A DNA stretch of 64,000 bases from Podospora comata (Eukaryota > Ascomycota > Sordariomycetes > Sordariales > Podosporaceae). Below are positions 10,801-21,880 of the stretch, piece after piece (position 1 is the first letter of the stretch; each line of letters opens with the position of its first letter). The notes beneath the pieces were generated by a model. It was not told the DNA's origin. It did not search any database and saw only the letters and a list, made by a program, of their open reading frames with translations. Made by a program: the position numbers and the translations under genes. Location: the NCBI GenBank assembly GCA_017354895.1, contig CP071496.1, positions 372,001 through 436,000 on the forward strand. The letters are read 5' to 3'.

Positions 10801-13565
10801 AGAACAAACACAAGGACCAGGCGACATCGCATATGTACCCTCATTCCATCCTTGCTCGACTAGCTTGGGCAGGGAAGGGGAAGCTTCTGGAGTCACTGAT
10901 GCAAGGTCGCCCATCCGGAGACCCAACAAGTCCAACAGTACCAGCCTCCAAGCTTTTGTGTGCTGTGGCAACCGGTCAGCTCGGCACCATTAAGACTCTT
11001 CTCCAACATGGCGAAGACGCGAACTATCTAGATGACACCCGGCTTTCACGCACACCTTTGCATATGGCATGCCGATCCGGATATGGGGACGCAGTCAGGG
11101 CTCTCGTTGCAGATGGCGCCGCGGATATTGAAGGTCACAACGGACAGGGCCAGACAGCACTGCAGAAGGCCATCAATCTTGGAAACATTGACGCCACAAA
11201 AGCTCTCTTGGACGGGGGTGCAGACATCGCCAGCGTCGAGGCCGAGATACCGCGGACCGATGGCTCTTTTCCGTATCCTGCTTTCTATATGGCTGCTTGC
11301 GAGTCTAGCTTCCAGTGCATTACGGCGGTGCTGGAACGGGGTGCCAATGCAGATGCCACCACAGATGAGTACACCCCTCTCTGCTATGCAGCCGTCACCG
11401 GAAAGTTGGCTTGGGCAAAGCTTCTCCTGGCTCACGGAGCTCGAGTGAATGGATTAGGAAAATGGGTCCCGTTGTGTCAAGCCACCGGGAAAAACACGGG
11501 GAAGAATATGGATATGGTCAAACTTCTGCTTGAGCACGGCGCCGATATTAACGCTTCGGGTTCAGCTGACGTTGCTACTCCATTGGAGCGGGCTTCGGAG
11601 GCAAACTTGTTGGAAGTCGTCGAGTTCCTCATGGCCAAGGGGGCCGACATTGGGCTTCACGGGGCTGGAAGTACAGCTCTGTCCCGTGCTGCCTCGAAAG
11701 GTCATACAAAAATGGTCCGTCATCTTTTGAAAGCGGGATCCAACCCCAACGAGGCCCATCCAGCAGCAACATCATGGAAGGCATTGCACTGGGCGCATGA
11801 TCATCCCGAGTGTCTAGAGGTGCTTCTAGATAGCGGTGCCGATATCGACGCCATGTCGAAAGACGGCACCGCAGTATACATTGCGTCGTACAACAACCAC
11901 CTGGAGTCTGTCAAGCTCCTCATCTCACGTGGAGCCAACCTCGAATTGACATGCGAGTTTCCAGACTTATGGGACTCGAACTGTACAGCTCTTCTTGGGG
12001 CCGCTGGAAAAGGCAACGCTGAAATTGTGCGGGCTCTTCTAGATGCGGGTGCCGACATCACAGCCAGGTCGCCAAGGGACGAGACAGCTCTGCACCTCGC
12101 GATTAGCCATGCAAACAGCGAGGCCACAGTTAGGGTCCTTCTCGAGTATACTCCAGATTTGGATGCCCAAGAGTCCTTCTTTCAACACACCGCTCTTCAT
12201 CGACTCATGTTGGAGGCAACCACGCATCTCAGTATAGCGAAAATTCTAGTCACGCGAGGGACGAGCCTTGAAATCCGAAATAAGGGAGGATATACTGTTC
12301 TCGATTATGCCATTTACTGGCGTGAGTATGAGGTTGCCAAATACCTCGTCAGGGCAAAGGCCAAAATCAACACCGTCGGCAGTACTTGGGGAGGACCCCT
12401 CCACATTGCTTGCTGGCGAATGAACCTTGATATGATCAGGTTTCTTGTGGCGAATGGCGCAGATGCTAACCTGATTGATAACTCCCGTGGTGTACCGTTG
12501 CTCATAGCCATGACTGAATATCAAGAGGGAGAGGATGTGACGCTCGAGATGAAGAAAGCTGTCGTCCGTTATTTGATTGAGGAGGCAAAGGCGGACGTGA
12601 CGGTTCGGGGAGGGATGTATTTCATCACGGTTCTCAACGGAGCATGCATGCAGCCGGATGCAGACCTGTTGCAATATATCCTGGACCAGGACTCTGTGGA
12701 TTCCGACATGGAAACAGCAGGCTTCAACGGCTGCCGGCCCATCCACTTTGCAACATATCAGAGTATGGAGCATGTTTCAAAAGTGTTGGCCAGAGGGGCT
12801 GATATCAATGCCTGTGACAAGCTCGGACGAACCACCCTCCACACAGCGGTCGCCAGTGGCAGACCAGATGTTGTCGAAAAAATCTTATCACTGACCGGGA
12901 GCCGGTATATCAACGAAACCGATCGAGATGGATGGACACCACTGATGTGGGCGGTGAGGCAGTGTTCACACTGGGGTGTGAAGTCGGATAATCAAGAAGA
13001 GATTGTCCGATTATTGCTTGATCACGGCGCCAGCCTGTGGTCAACTGGCAGGACATGCCATGAAGAGGGATGGTCAGCGCTGAAGCTGGCCCGCTACTAT
13101 GGAGCCACCCAAGAGGTGATTTTGCTGCTTACCCCAAAGCAGAGACACTATCTCGATGACAAAGGAGAACCCCAAGTGTGGGACCCGCAGGCACATCGTT
13201 CCCGCAAGGCAAAAAGACAAAATGGCTTCTGCGACTTGTGTCTATATGTAAGTTCATCGGGTTAGAATCCCATTTCTCCCAATCTCCAGAGCTAACACAA
13301 TTGACAGACCCTCTGGGGCTCGGGGTATGCCAACGGACGGCTGTGGCTTTGCGCCAAGTGCTACACGTATCAGAACGAGTTTTTCCCCGAACTGAAGGAC
13401 TGGAAACCGGCGAACGATGGAGAAGAGTTTGATCCTGACGCGCCGGAAGAACAGGAGGAGGAGGCAGAACCAGCGGTGGGTGAGATTGGCGAGCCGTCGC
13501 CAGGGCAGGTGAAGCAAGTACAGACCACGGAGGCGGATTATTGGTCTGATTCGGATTCGGATTAG
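7879..13565 (+). CDS. NLR-like protein: degenerate alpha/beta-hydrolase - NACHT-like - ankyrin - zinc-ribbon-like
   Basis: Eight exons join in frame into 1749 residues: 7879-7928, 7986-8223, 8279-8332, 8399-8464, 8542-8760, 8823-8964, 9025-13247 and 13308-13565. Residues 1-256 match the SesB-like hydrolase that heads many fungal NLRs: DLVAVHGF near 17-24, PLIFLALDFGGLIIKE at 99-114, STR..FVGTPHR at 133-144. The GHSLGG nucleophile elbow of that family reads ALDFGG here, with Asp106 in place of Ser. Residues about 300-480 look like a NACHT-type ATPase with a lost P-loop (HGSSNVSVAAS at 318-328) but a Walker-B-like WVLDRLDEC at 423-431 and KVLITTAS after it. From about 800 to 1620 runs a long ankyrin array. 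The tail has paired cysteines CDLC (1659, 1662) and CAKC (1679, 1682), then an acidic end. The intron after 8464 begins with GC, a GC-AG intron. All exons are open, so the gene looks intact. It is probably an intracellular recognition scaffold rather than an active hydrolase or ATPase. Confidence 0.85.
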
Positions 13566-14049
13566 TTGAATATGGTGCTCGGGGAACGATATAATTCATC
13601 TGCAATATTGGACATTTATACCTGCGGACAAATCGACCTTATCAGAGTCACCAACACCTGCATTTGTGTCGCCTTGATGGCCCCGCCCACGGTCCCACCA
13701 CGCCCCTGAACCCCTTTACCCACACGCTACTTTGTTTACTTGCAAGTTGGCGTTGGCACAACAACAACGCGCGCTCTATCAATTCCAAAACATGAGAAAG
13801 GGGTTGGCACATCATGGGTTCACATGGACCATCGGGTCACATTTCGATCAGTGTCTTTGGTCGCGCCAAGCAGAACTATTGATGAACCCTTGCGGCAATG
13901 AACGCGTCAAATCACGCGGCCGAGCCTTGGTATTCAGCTCAGGCAGCCTTCTCTTGGCCAACACTGCGATTTGCTATTAAAGATCACCACCCACATTTTC
14001 CTATGACTGCTTTGTTTGCTTCGCCAATCCCTTCAAAAGAAAGATTACA
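13566..14049. other. Intergenic region, no supported gene
   Basis: Separates the NLR-like gene from the HET gene on the same strand. No coding signal, repeat or clear promoter motif was recognised. Confidence 0.5.
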
Positions 14050-16206
14050 ATGCAAATCCGAAAGCTCAAGACCATCGTCAAGACCCTCCAGGCCTTCAAC
14101 TACCAAACCGCTTCCAAGCTCGAAAAGCCCGAGACAGACTTCCGCCTCCTCGAGCTCTACCCTGCATCGGCATCATTACCTTCTAATTCGAGGCCGTCAA
14201 CAGCAGAACCCCCCGATAACGCTTCCAAACCCCAGCATGGGAACTCTCCAAAAAGCAATAATACCATGCCATCAAAAGATACCCCACCTCCCCTAGTATG
14301 CCGCCTCTTCACCATCCCCCTCACCAACCCCTCCACCACTCCCTTCAAAGCCCTCTCCTACGTCTGGGGCTCCGACGCCACCCCCTATTCCATCAACGTC
14401 ATTTGCACCCTCCCCAACGGGACAACCACAACCCTCTCCCTACGAATAACCTCCTCCCTCCACACCGCCCTCCTCCACCTCCGTGACCCCGACGTCCCCA
14501 TCACAATCTGGATCGACCAGCTCTGCATCGACCAGTCCAACCCCGCCGAAAAGTCCGCCCAAGTGTCCCTCATGGGCAAAATCTACTCCGCCGCATCCCA
14601 AGTCCTAGTCTGGCTCGGTCCTGCCTCGCACAACTCCGATTCTGTCATGCAGCTCTGGGCCGCCGTCGGCCAAGAAGTGCGCGACATGGGCATCGAAAGG
14701 TACTACACCAAAGAGGGCTGGCTCCTCCTCCACGACATCATGTCCAACACCGACCCCTCCGACCCCGAGACACGGCAGTACCAAGCCCTGCTTCAAAAAC
14801 ACGCACCCGATTTCGCCGCTCAGATCCGCGACGGAAGCATCAAATCCTGGTTTGAAAGGCCCTGGTTCACCCGTGCGTGGGTGACACAAGAATTCTGCCT
14901 CTGCCCCGACACCGTCTTTGTTTGCGGCGATCAAAAGCTCGATGTCGACTTGGTGATGCTCGCCGGGCAGATACTAAGTTACTCAGCCTTGCTCCTCGTC
15001 CGCCCGCCCTATTCCCTCACCGTGGAGGAGTTATCCTCTCTTGACGATCCCACGGCGGAATTCTTCAGCTGTCGGAAGCGTCGGAGGGGTTATGAGACCA
15101 AGACTGGGGATGGAAAGGGTGACACGCTTTTCGTGCTGTTGAAAAAGATGTTTGTCGGCAGGGAGACGTATGCAAAAGTTTGGAGGGACAGGGTCTACTC
15201 GCTGCTGGGACTGGCGGTGGATGCAGAGGCGTTGGGGATCAGGCCTGATTATGGGGACTTGTGGGGGGAGGAAAAGACGGTGGAGATTATGACTGATGTG
15301 GCGAGGAGGATGATTACGAATGGTTACTCGAAGCGGGTGGATGTGTTGTGTTATTCGGGGTTCCCAAAGGAAGTTTCAGGGCTGCCGTCTTGGGTGCCGG
15401 ATTGGAAGACGAATACGGTCAAGTCGTACTATCAGGTGCAGGAGGTGGTTGACCCGCATTATTTTGCGGCTTGCGGGGAGGGGAATCTGGAGGTTCAAGT
15501 GGTGCCATCTTGGTCAACACGGGTGCTGGGGTTGGGGGGGTTTTGGGTCGATACTGTTGACATGCTGCCTCCGGGAGATGGCAAGGAAGTCTGGTCTGAT
15601 GTGCACAGATGGGATGGGCCGCGCTTGATGGGGTATCTGAGGCAGGTCGAAGCTCTGCTTGAAGCTGCCATTTCTAGACCCAGCAACCCGTATGGCTCCG
15701 ACGAACGACGGCTCGAAGCAATTTGGAGAGTTCCCATTGCAGATACGTGGGATGATCGGTCGGCGGGGGTGCGAGCGTCTCGAGAGTTGAAGGTCGATGT
15801 GCAGTTTCGACAGGCCGTCGAGGCGATGTTATATGACATTTGGATGAAAACAACAACAGCTGAACCGGCAGAAGCTCAACGTATCATGGACGAGTTCAAC
15901 TGGGACGAAAGAATGAGGAAAGATGAGCTGGGGGCGAAGTACAGGCAGTGTATGGCATCTGGTGGTGGTAACAAGAAGCCATTCTTGACGACGAAGGGCT
16001 ACGTGGGCATGGGCCCACCTCATATGGAAGTAGGAGACGTGGTGGTCGTGTTTTGTGGTGGGAGGATCCCGTTCGTGGTGAGGCAGCTGCCAGCCAAGGA
16101 AGATGGAAGGAAGACCTTCTCGTTTGTGGGTGAGGCGTTCTGTGATGGCATCATGGATGGGGAGGCTGCCATGGAAGAGAACCGTGGTGACTTTTTCTTG
16201 GAGTAG
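14050..16206 (+). CDS. HET-domain (heterokaryon incompatibility) protein
   Basis: A single-exon frame of 718 residues starting at an ATG. The HET domain has its three conserved blocks in order: FKALSYVWGSD at 99-109, IWIDQLCIDQSNPAEKSAQV at 153-172 with KIYSAASQVLVWLG after it, and WFERPWFTRAWVTQEF near 275-290. Further on come the usual DRVYSLLGLA (near 380) and a C-terminal FVGEAFCDGIMDGEA stretch typical of HET-6-like proteins. HET domains trigger cell death when incompatible hyphae fuse and probably act in the cytosol. There is no signal peptide. It directly follows the NLR-like gene. The allele specificity is unknown. Confidence 0.9.
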   Translation: MQIRKLKTIVKTLQAFNYQTASKLEKPETDFRLLELYPASASLPSNSRPSTAEPPDNASKPQHGNSPKSNNTMPSKDTPPPLVCRLFTIPLTNPSTTPFKALSYVWGSDATPYSINVICTLPNGTTTTLSLRITSSLHTALLHLRDPDVPITIWIDQLCIDQSNPAEKSAQVSLMGKIYSAASQVLVWLGPASHNSDSVMQLWAAVGQEVRDMGIERYYTKEGWLLLHDIMSNTDPSDPETRQYQALLQKHAPDFAAQIRDGSIKSWFERPWFTRAWVTQEFCLCPDTVFVCGDQKLDVDLVMLAGQILSYSALLLVRPPYSLTVEELSSLDDPTAEFFSCRKRRRGYETKTGDGKGDTLFVLLKKMFVGRETYAKVWRDRVYSLLGLAVDAEALGIRPDYGDLWGEEKTVEIMTDVARRMITNGYSKRVDVLCYSGFPKEVSGLPSWVPDWKTNTVKSYYQVQEVVDPHYFAACGEGNLEVQVVPSWSTRVLGLGGFWVDTVDMLPPGDGKEVWSDVHRWDGPRLMGYLRQVEALLEAAISRPSNPYGSDERRLEAIWRVPIADTWDDRSAGVRASRELKVDVQFRQAVEAMLYDIWMKTTTAEPAEAQRIMDEFNWDERMRKDELGAKYRQCMASGGGNKKPFLTTKGYVGMGPPHMEVGDVVVVFCGGRIPFVVRQLPAKEDGRKTFSFVGEAFCDGIMDGEAAMEENRGDFFLE

Positions 16207-16631
16207 GTAGTGGTGGGTCGTCATAAGGCCAGTGTAACGTTGACGATGGATGGGATCGAGAGGGCCTGCCGCCAAGAAGCACCACGCTGCGGAGATCTCG
16301 GCAGGGCACTCTGACTCTCCCCGCATCTCCCCCACCTTTCCCCAATCAACCCTGTCGGAACTTCATCAAATCTGGAAATTCGGAACACCACTCCGGAGGA
16401 CAACGCGACAACTTTTTTTTTGTTTGGAATAGCAGCATGATGATGGGGATGATGGCGGGTACCGCTAGAAGAGACTTGTGTCCTTACCAGCCTCGGCCTC
16501 CTCTTATTTACTTGAGGCCCCCCTCCTGAGCTGCGAGTCCTGTGTCTCTCTCCTCCTCGGACTTCACCACACCACCACCACACCACCACCAGACCACCGC
16601 CACTAGTCCTCTACACCAATCTACCGGCAGA
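16207..16631. other. Intergenic region with a CCA/CAC simple repeat in the 5' leader
   Basis: Upstream region of the KDEL-ending protein gene. Positions about 16561-16603 are an imperfect ACC/CAC microsatellite just before the ATG, probably in the 5' UTR. A T-run lies at 16412-16421. No gene is seen. Confidence 0.5.
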
Positions 16632-17606
16632 ATGAAAGTCGACTCTTGGATGATGGCCGCGAGCTTCCTCGCCTCCACCACCTCCGCCCTCGGCCCCAAC
16701 GTACCAGAAACCGAGAAGCGTCTGCCAGGCAAGCCGGCGCCGATGCCGAACTGGAAGTGGCCCAACCCCTTCCAGTCCTCCCGCGCCGCCAAATACGAAG
16801 CCACCTGCCAGGTCCAGCGCTCCTTCAAGGCCGAAGAATTCAAGCTCGATGACTTGGCCCAGAACCCACCCCTCGGCTTGCTCCCATGGCGCGACGCCCT
16901 CAAGGATGTCTTTGCCGAGCGCGAGTACCCTGGTGGATGGGATGGTATTGACAACCACGGCTACGACCGCAACATCCTCAAGATGGATTACGAGACTGTG
17001 CCCCTCAAGGTGAGGGAGTGGATCGAGGAGCAGGAGCGCAAGGAGCTCCCCGGCCAGGGTCTCTTTGCCCTGTTTGCCAGACCCGCGCCAGGGACCAGAG
17101 TGTTCAAGCAGGTGCCCGTTCCAAAGGAGCCCACTCCTGAGTTCAGAGAGAAGGACGACAGGAGAGTCCTCATCTTCGCCCCAGGGGCCATCTATGAGAA
17201 TCTCCCACTCTGGCTGGGCGAGGACAGCGGGTGTGACGGTATGTTGTTTATTGCGATGGTGTGTCTGATGTGAATGCTAACTTCTACCGTGATAACAGAC
17301 GAGATGTTGGATCTTGCCAAGTATTCTGGTCAGGCCAAGGATGGCGGTGTCATCGGCTACCCCATCTACCACAGTAAGCCCCAGAGGTCGAAGGGCGAGC
17401 GCGACATCGAGTTTAGCCTCTTGGCTCAAGTTGTCAAGCTCAAGGAGGGCGAGACAGAGGAGGTAGCAGAGAGCTCCTCGCAGGCTGAAGCCGAGGCCAA
17501 GACAGAGGCTGAGAAGCCCGCTGTGACTGAGGTTGTCAAGGAGGCTGTCAAGGAGGCTACCGAGGCCGTCAAGGAGGCCACCGAGGCTGTCAAGGATGAG
17601 CTCTGA
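16632..17606 (+). CDS. Predicted ER-lumen protein of unknown function ending in KDEL
   Basis: Two exons (16632-17238 and 17299-17606) join in frame into 304 residues. The N-terminus MKVDSWMMAASFLASTTSA looks like a signal peptide. The middle (residues about 30-200) is a conserved-looking globular region that I do not recognise, rich in Pro, Trp and charged residues. The last 60 residues are a Glu/Ala/Lys tract with repeats of the type KEATEAV, likely a long amphipathic helix. The very last four residues are KDEL, a canonical ER-retrieval signal. A signal peptide plus KDEL predicts an ER resident. The signal could also have arisen by chance as the end of the charged repeat. No enzymatic motif is visible. 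Confidence 0.75.
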
Positions 17607-18106
17607 AGGGCTGGACATGAAGAGACACCAGGACGATAGTAGAAGGCGTCAGAACAATTGGATAATACCACCATACCTTACATACTGCACATGTACAATA
17701 TTTCCTTTGTGAGTCAAAATAAACACCGAAACATCTTCAGCAAAGAGCGGATACTATTCAAAGAGCAATGGCATCGTTGAACAAAGGGCCGGAGCAACTC
17801 GCGGCTATCTTGTAAATTGTCTGTTGGGCCCAATGGCCGAGCAGCGATGCCAAATTTGGAGCACTTGCGTGGACGGGAGTTAGATCCAGTATTGTATTTG
17901 TTGAGAAGCGGCCACGGGTCTGATACGGCCGAGTGGGCTGATGCCTTGCCTTCCACAAAGAGATGCTCCTAGTTTGCTCTTGCTAGGGAATCAGGAGTGG
18001 GCAGGGCAAACCCCCAGGTATTTATTGATGGCCTCTACCGCACTCAACTCTCTTCCTCATTCACAGAGCAATCGAGACCAATCTTGCTTTGCATGCACAG
18101 TTCACC
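17607..18106. other. Intergenic region, no supported gene
   Basis: Contains the 3' region of the preceding gene and the promoter of the next. Nothing distinctive was recognised. Confidence 0.5.
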
Positions 18107-18858
18107 ATGATCTCACTCATCACCCTCATTCCCAGCGTTTTGGCGCTCTGTGGCGTATGTCCAAGGCTCACTCACTTCTTCGTGCATTTCTGACCATGAC
18201 GCAGTTTGTCCACGCCGCTCCCACAACCCCCGGTCTAGCCCTTGACGATGTTGATGGTTTCACCATTGTTCCCGTCTACTGGGAACTTCCCGTCAAGCCC
18301 GACGACCCCAACGGCGCCATGGTGACTGTCGAGGGCACCATCCAGCAGGCCATCGCCAAGATGGACACTGACTACCCCGGCTGGAACCAGACGTTCCAGG
18401 CCGGACTGGGTGATGTTAGTTACGTTAGCGCTTCGCTGGCTGCGTTGGCTGCCCTCGAAGACCCGACATATGACTGCAAGATCAAGACGGACATGGCCAA
18501 CATCTTGGCCATCAAGTGGGGCATCCACTATCTGCGTGCCATCCCGGGCAAGGCCAAGAATGGGCCTGGACCAAAGAACTGCGGGCGTGTTAGTTGCTCG
18601 TGGGACTCTGCTATCTATTGGTGCAATGAGGTATGTTGCCATGTTTCTCTGCTATGTGTTATGATGTCTGACAGGAGCGATACTACGCAGGATTCTTCCG
18701 GAGACAAGGAACTTTATTGGGGCCAGATTGCCGACCTGGCTCAGGGCATTCTCGACAACTGCGCGGGTTTGACCAAGGTGAAGGGGCAAGGGACACACAA
18801 GGATGACAAGTGGAGCGTGGTTGTTCGTTTTCCCAAGAGCAGCGAGGGCAATTGCTAG
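18107..18858 (+). CDS. Small secreted Cys-containing protein, unknown function
   Basis: Three exons (18107-18154, 18205-18630, 18691-18858) join in frame into 213 residues. The first intron splits the signal peptide (MISLITLIPSVLALCG, then FVHAAP). The mature region contains YDCKIKTDM, a C-terminal block with NCGRVSCSWDSAIYWCNE, and AQGILDNC followed by a terminal Cys. The GRVSC-W-SAI-WCN block followed by A-.-IL-.-C is a pattern I associate with an uncharacterised family in ascomycete secretomes. The cysteines suggest disulfides outside the cell. I cannot assign an activity. The splice sites are standard (GTATGT donors) and the model keeps the frame throughout, which supports the gene. Confidence 0.75.
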
Positions 18859-19548
18859 TCGAGGTTATCGCTGCCCTCAAGACACACAAGATATGGGATT
18901 CGGCGATGATCTGTGATCCGCGGTTGGTAGTCTGAAATAAAATGATTTCAGAGCTGAATTCTGCCGCAAAACTACGGACTGTTTGCTAAGGATGTTTAAA
19001 CCGCAACCGTAATAACGAAGAGGGTTAAACGCGATGTTTTGGTGTGTGAAAGTTGGGTGAACGACACACGATGTACCTTGGCTAGCGGCAGAGTGCGTGC
19101 ATATATCAACGGCATCTTCAACGTTGCAAAGTGAGTTTGGTGAGTAAAGGGCTTATATATCTACCAACTCTTTGTAATTGCACCTTCTGACAAACCTGAT
19201 TGCGGCTTTCGGTGGAGGCCTTCGCTGTCGCTCTTTCCAACTAGCCCCCCGGCCACCCCTAGTCGACTCACACAACCGCAAATACGGTCGCGTTCTCTAC
19301 CTACTTACGACAACCACCGAATACGGTATTCTCACACAACCAAGGGACGTGTCTGGTCACCTAACTCAGGCCCTGCCAGCTAAATTACACGCCTGATCCT
19401 TTTTCTCAGAGCACCTCACAAGATAACGTGAACCACCTCACGAAAACACCTTAACACCTTACAAGATAAGCTGAACACTCGCAAGATAACCTGAACCCCT
19501 CGCCTTACATGTTCAACCCCTAGTTATTTCCCGACCACACCTCACAAG
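18859..19548. other. Intergenic region, no supported gene
   Basis: Contains a short AAGATAA-type repeat near its right end (separate entry). Small open frames have no coding support. Confidence 0.5.
19419..19496 (+). repeat. Three spaced copies of a 15-nt motif
   Basis: CAAGATAASSTGAAC (S = C or G) occurs at 19419-19433, 19462-19476 and 19482-19496, with related CACCTCAC segments between the copies. It lies 50-130 nt upstream of a decayed gene. It could be a diverged minisatellite or repeated regulatory sites. Confidence 0.6.
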
Positions 19549-20395
19549 ATGTCTCACAACGACGACCGCGTGGAGGCGTTCACCAAGACCTTCGAATCGG
19601 CCATCGAGGCGGCGATTTCGAAGCAGTTTACCGACCTCGTCTCGGCAGAGTTCCGCCGCATGAACAACGATCAAGAAGCCGAAATTCAGCGACTCGAGGA
19701 GAAATTCCAACAAGAGAAGTCGCGGTTTCTGACTATTGCCAAGGCCGCCGGCGGCGGCAAAATTAGCCAGAACAAGCTCGAGGTTCTCGCGGACGGGCTT
19801 TTGAAGAAGGAAGGAAGGGAGTCGTCGTTGGGTGCTGTTTCCAAGGCGGAGGAGGAGGAGGAGGAGGAGAAGGTGGTGGTGGTGGTGCCGCCTGGTTCTT
19901 CGGTTCCGGCCCCGACCCCGGGGGCCCAAAGTCATGGACAAACGGTCTAGGACCCAGCCCGAGTTTGACCCTGCGGCTGGTGGAAGCAGCAAGAGAGCTC
20001 GTGTGGGCTTTGCGGCCGAGCGCGCCGGTCATGCGTTCAGAGACGAATCCCCCGCGCTGGCAGGCGCTGGTCGTGCCGTGCGCAAGCGGGTCGAGATCAA
20101 GAATCGCGACGTGTCCGACTGGGAGTCGGAGGGGCAGGGCGATATTTTTGAGGATCTGGAGTTTGGGACTGGGTGAATTGTGTTGAGGTGTGATTTGGGG
20201 GCTAATGTGGCTCCCGTTAAGTTTACGGAGAGTCCGTTTGCTGTGCCGGGGCGGCTGGCGGAGAGGCATTTTCATGGGTTTGAGAAGTGTGTTAAACATG
20301 ATCACCGGGTGGTTTATACCAACGAGGATAGTTTGAGGGAGTTTGGGCAACGAGGTAAGGACTTTGGAAGGGGTGGACACGTTCGAGGCATGTAA
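19549..20395 (+). pseudogene. Decayed or frameshifted gene of unknown family
   Basis: The first frame (19549-19947) begins MSHNDDRVEAFTKTFESAIE and has a Glu-rich coiled-coil-like helix (EAEIQRLEEKFQQEKSRF). It then enters a GGA/GGT microsatellite (19849-19888), after which the plausible coding frame shifts: 19907-20176 in another frame contains a basic, nuclear-like segment (GSSKRARVGF, AVRKRVEIKNRD, DWESEG). The third piece (about 20231-20350) reads PFAVPGRLAERHFHGFEKC. An intron from 20173 with an AG acceptor near 20230 could join the last two pieces, but I see no intron that joins the first two. The gene therefore appears broken at the microsatellite. There is no known domain. It may be a functional gene with a microsatellite sequencing error. 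Confidence 0.5.
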
Positions 20396-21277
20396 CATAC
20401 TTCTGTGGTGTAGTGGTTGATGCCAGGGGCTTTGCACCGAGTCTGGAGTGGGTGTTGGCTGCTAACTGACGACTTGTGACGGAAGTGTTTAGGTGTAGTT
20501 AGCGGTCTCGGAGGGGTTCGTCGTCGGCGTATGGCTCTTATTAATAGGTGTGTAAGAGGAAGCTGGAGGGGTGGGAAGATAGTGGAAGGCGTTTAATTTA
20601 TCATTGGTAGGCCTTGGAATGTAATTGACACTCCTTGAAATGATGCTAGAAGGCCTCAAACTATGATTTATAGGCCCTGGCATGATACGAGAAGGCCTCA
20701 AGCTATCATTCGGAGGCCCTGAACTATTATCGAGGGGTATTGACTTGAGTTATCTTGTTGTTTAGAGGTTTTGGCTTGGACTTGTTATGTGTTTGGAAGT
20801 TATTGAAGGGGATTATAGCTATGGATTTAGGCCTATTTGGGAGTTGACAATGTGCTGGAGGCTTTCTTTCAGGCGTTGAGATACTTTATGTAGGCTAGTT
20901 GTATTCTGATAATGGGAAGGTGATTGACTGTCTTGTTACGGCATTTTTGAGGCTAGCATACGTCTCGAGTGTTTGAGATTCTGTGACATGATAGGGCATA
21001 AACTTTGGAAGACAAGTGATACACATGAAGCTATACAGACAATATGTAAGGTTGATAGCTTTGATGTAGTGATTTTACGCTGTTGGTATCACGAGTGAAA
21101 ACACTCTGCTATGAACCAGACCCTAACCCTCTGCGAGTGAGCACAGGCCAGAGTACTTCCAAGTTGCTCACAATTTACGTAGGCTAGGAAGTAGATTTCA
21201 CGCGATTCTGCGTCTGCGATTCACAAGGATGTGAGGGACAGAGCGGGCCGAAGGGCGGGCGAGCCTGTAGAACTTAG
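20396..21277. other. Gene-free stretch
   Basis: No coding signal. Contains an imperfect tandem array (separate entry). The interval lies between two decayed genes. Confidence 0.5.
20599..20740. repeat. Imperfect tandem array of GGCCT-containing units
   Basis: Five to six degenerate units of about 20-25 nt, each with a core like GAAGGCCTCAARCTATSATT or TAGGCCYTGGMATGATA, follow one another. The units alternate between two related forms. It looks like an old minisatellite. No function can be inferred. Confidence 0.5.
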
Positions 21278-21880
21278 AGGAATCATCGAAAATACAATGA
21301 ACTTGAGATTGGGCCATTTGCCACCATTCGCAGCGTACATGACAAGCCAGCGCTTCCCCAGCTCGTTCTACACGCCTACAACTCGACGCCAAGCGGATAG
21401 CTTCCGACCCTCTGGCATAACCGCGTCTTTTACCCCATCCCCACGACCTTGGCAGTGGAGTATCTCTTTGCCCGTTTTGCCTGGACCATTTTAAGCCCCC
21501 ATGTCTTCGATGTGTCTTTCTCCTCGACGTTTGTGCCGAGGCGTCTGCTTCTCTGGAGTTGCGAGAAGGGTGAATGGGAGACCGAAGAGGCTAGTCCTGA
21601 GTTGTGCAGGCAGATCTGGAAGAATTCTAGGTCGCGCTCCCCTAGGAAGAGAAGCACACCGGGGTCCGACGATCCCACTGATGAGATACTAGGAATGGAA
21701 AGCCCCAATCCACGTGATAGCGGCTACTTTGGAAGAGATACCTTGAAGAACGATGGCTGCTATGATATTGACGAGTTCGGCTATTCTAAGCAATATGAGG
21801 AGGAGCGTTTGGGGCGGCCACGGAAGCGGAAGCGTGGCTCGAGGCGCATATCGATGTTGAGGACCCATTTGCTACAGTAG
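21278..21880 (+). pseudogene. Broken gene fragment of an unrecognised fungal family
   Basis: One frame runs from 21278 to the stop at 21880 with a single internal TAG at 21398-21400. Before the stop it reads KPALPQLVLHAYNSTPSG. After it comes LPTLWHNRVFYPIPTTLAVE and then a Lys/Arg-rich acidic tail ending RPRKRKRGSRR, which looks nuclear. The sense of the text is continuous across the stop, so this is one gene interrupted by a point mutation (a TAG is one transition from CAG). No start codon or upstream exon was found. A TTAG acceptor at 21274-21277 could open this exon. I do not recognise the family. Confidence 0.55.
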
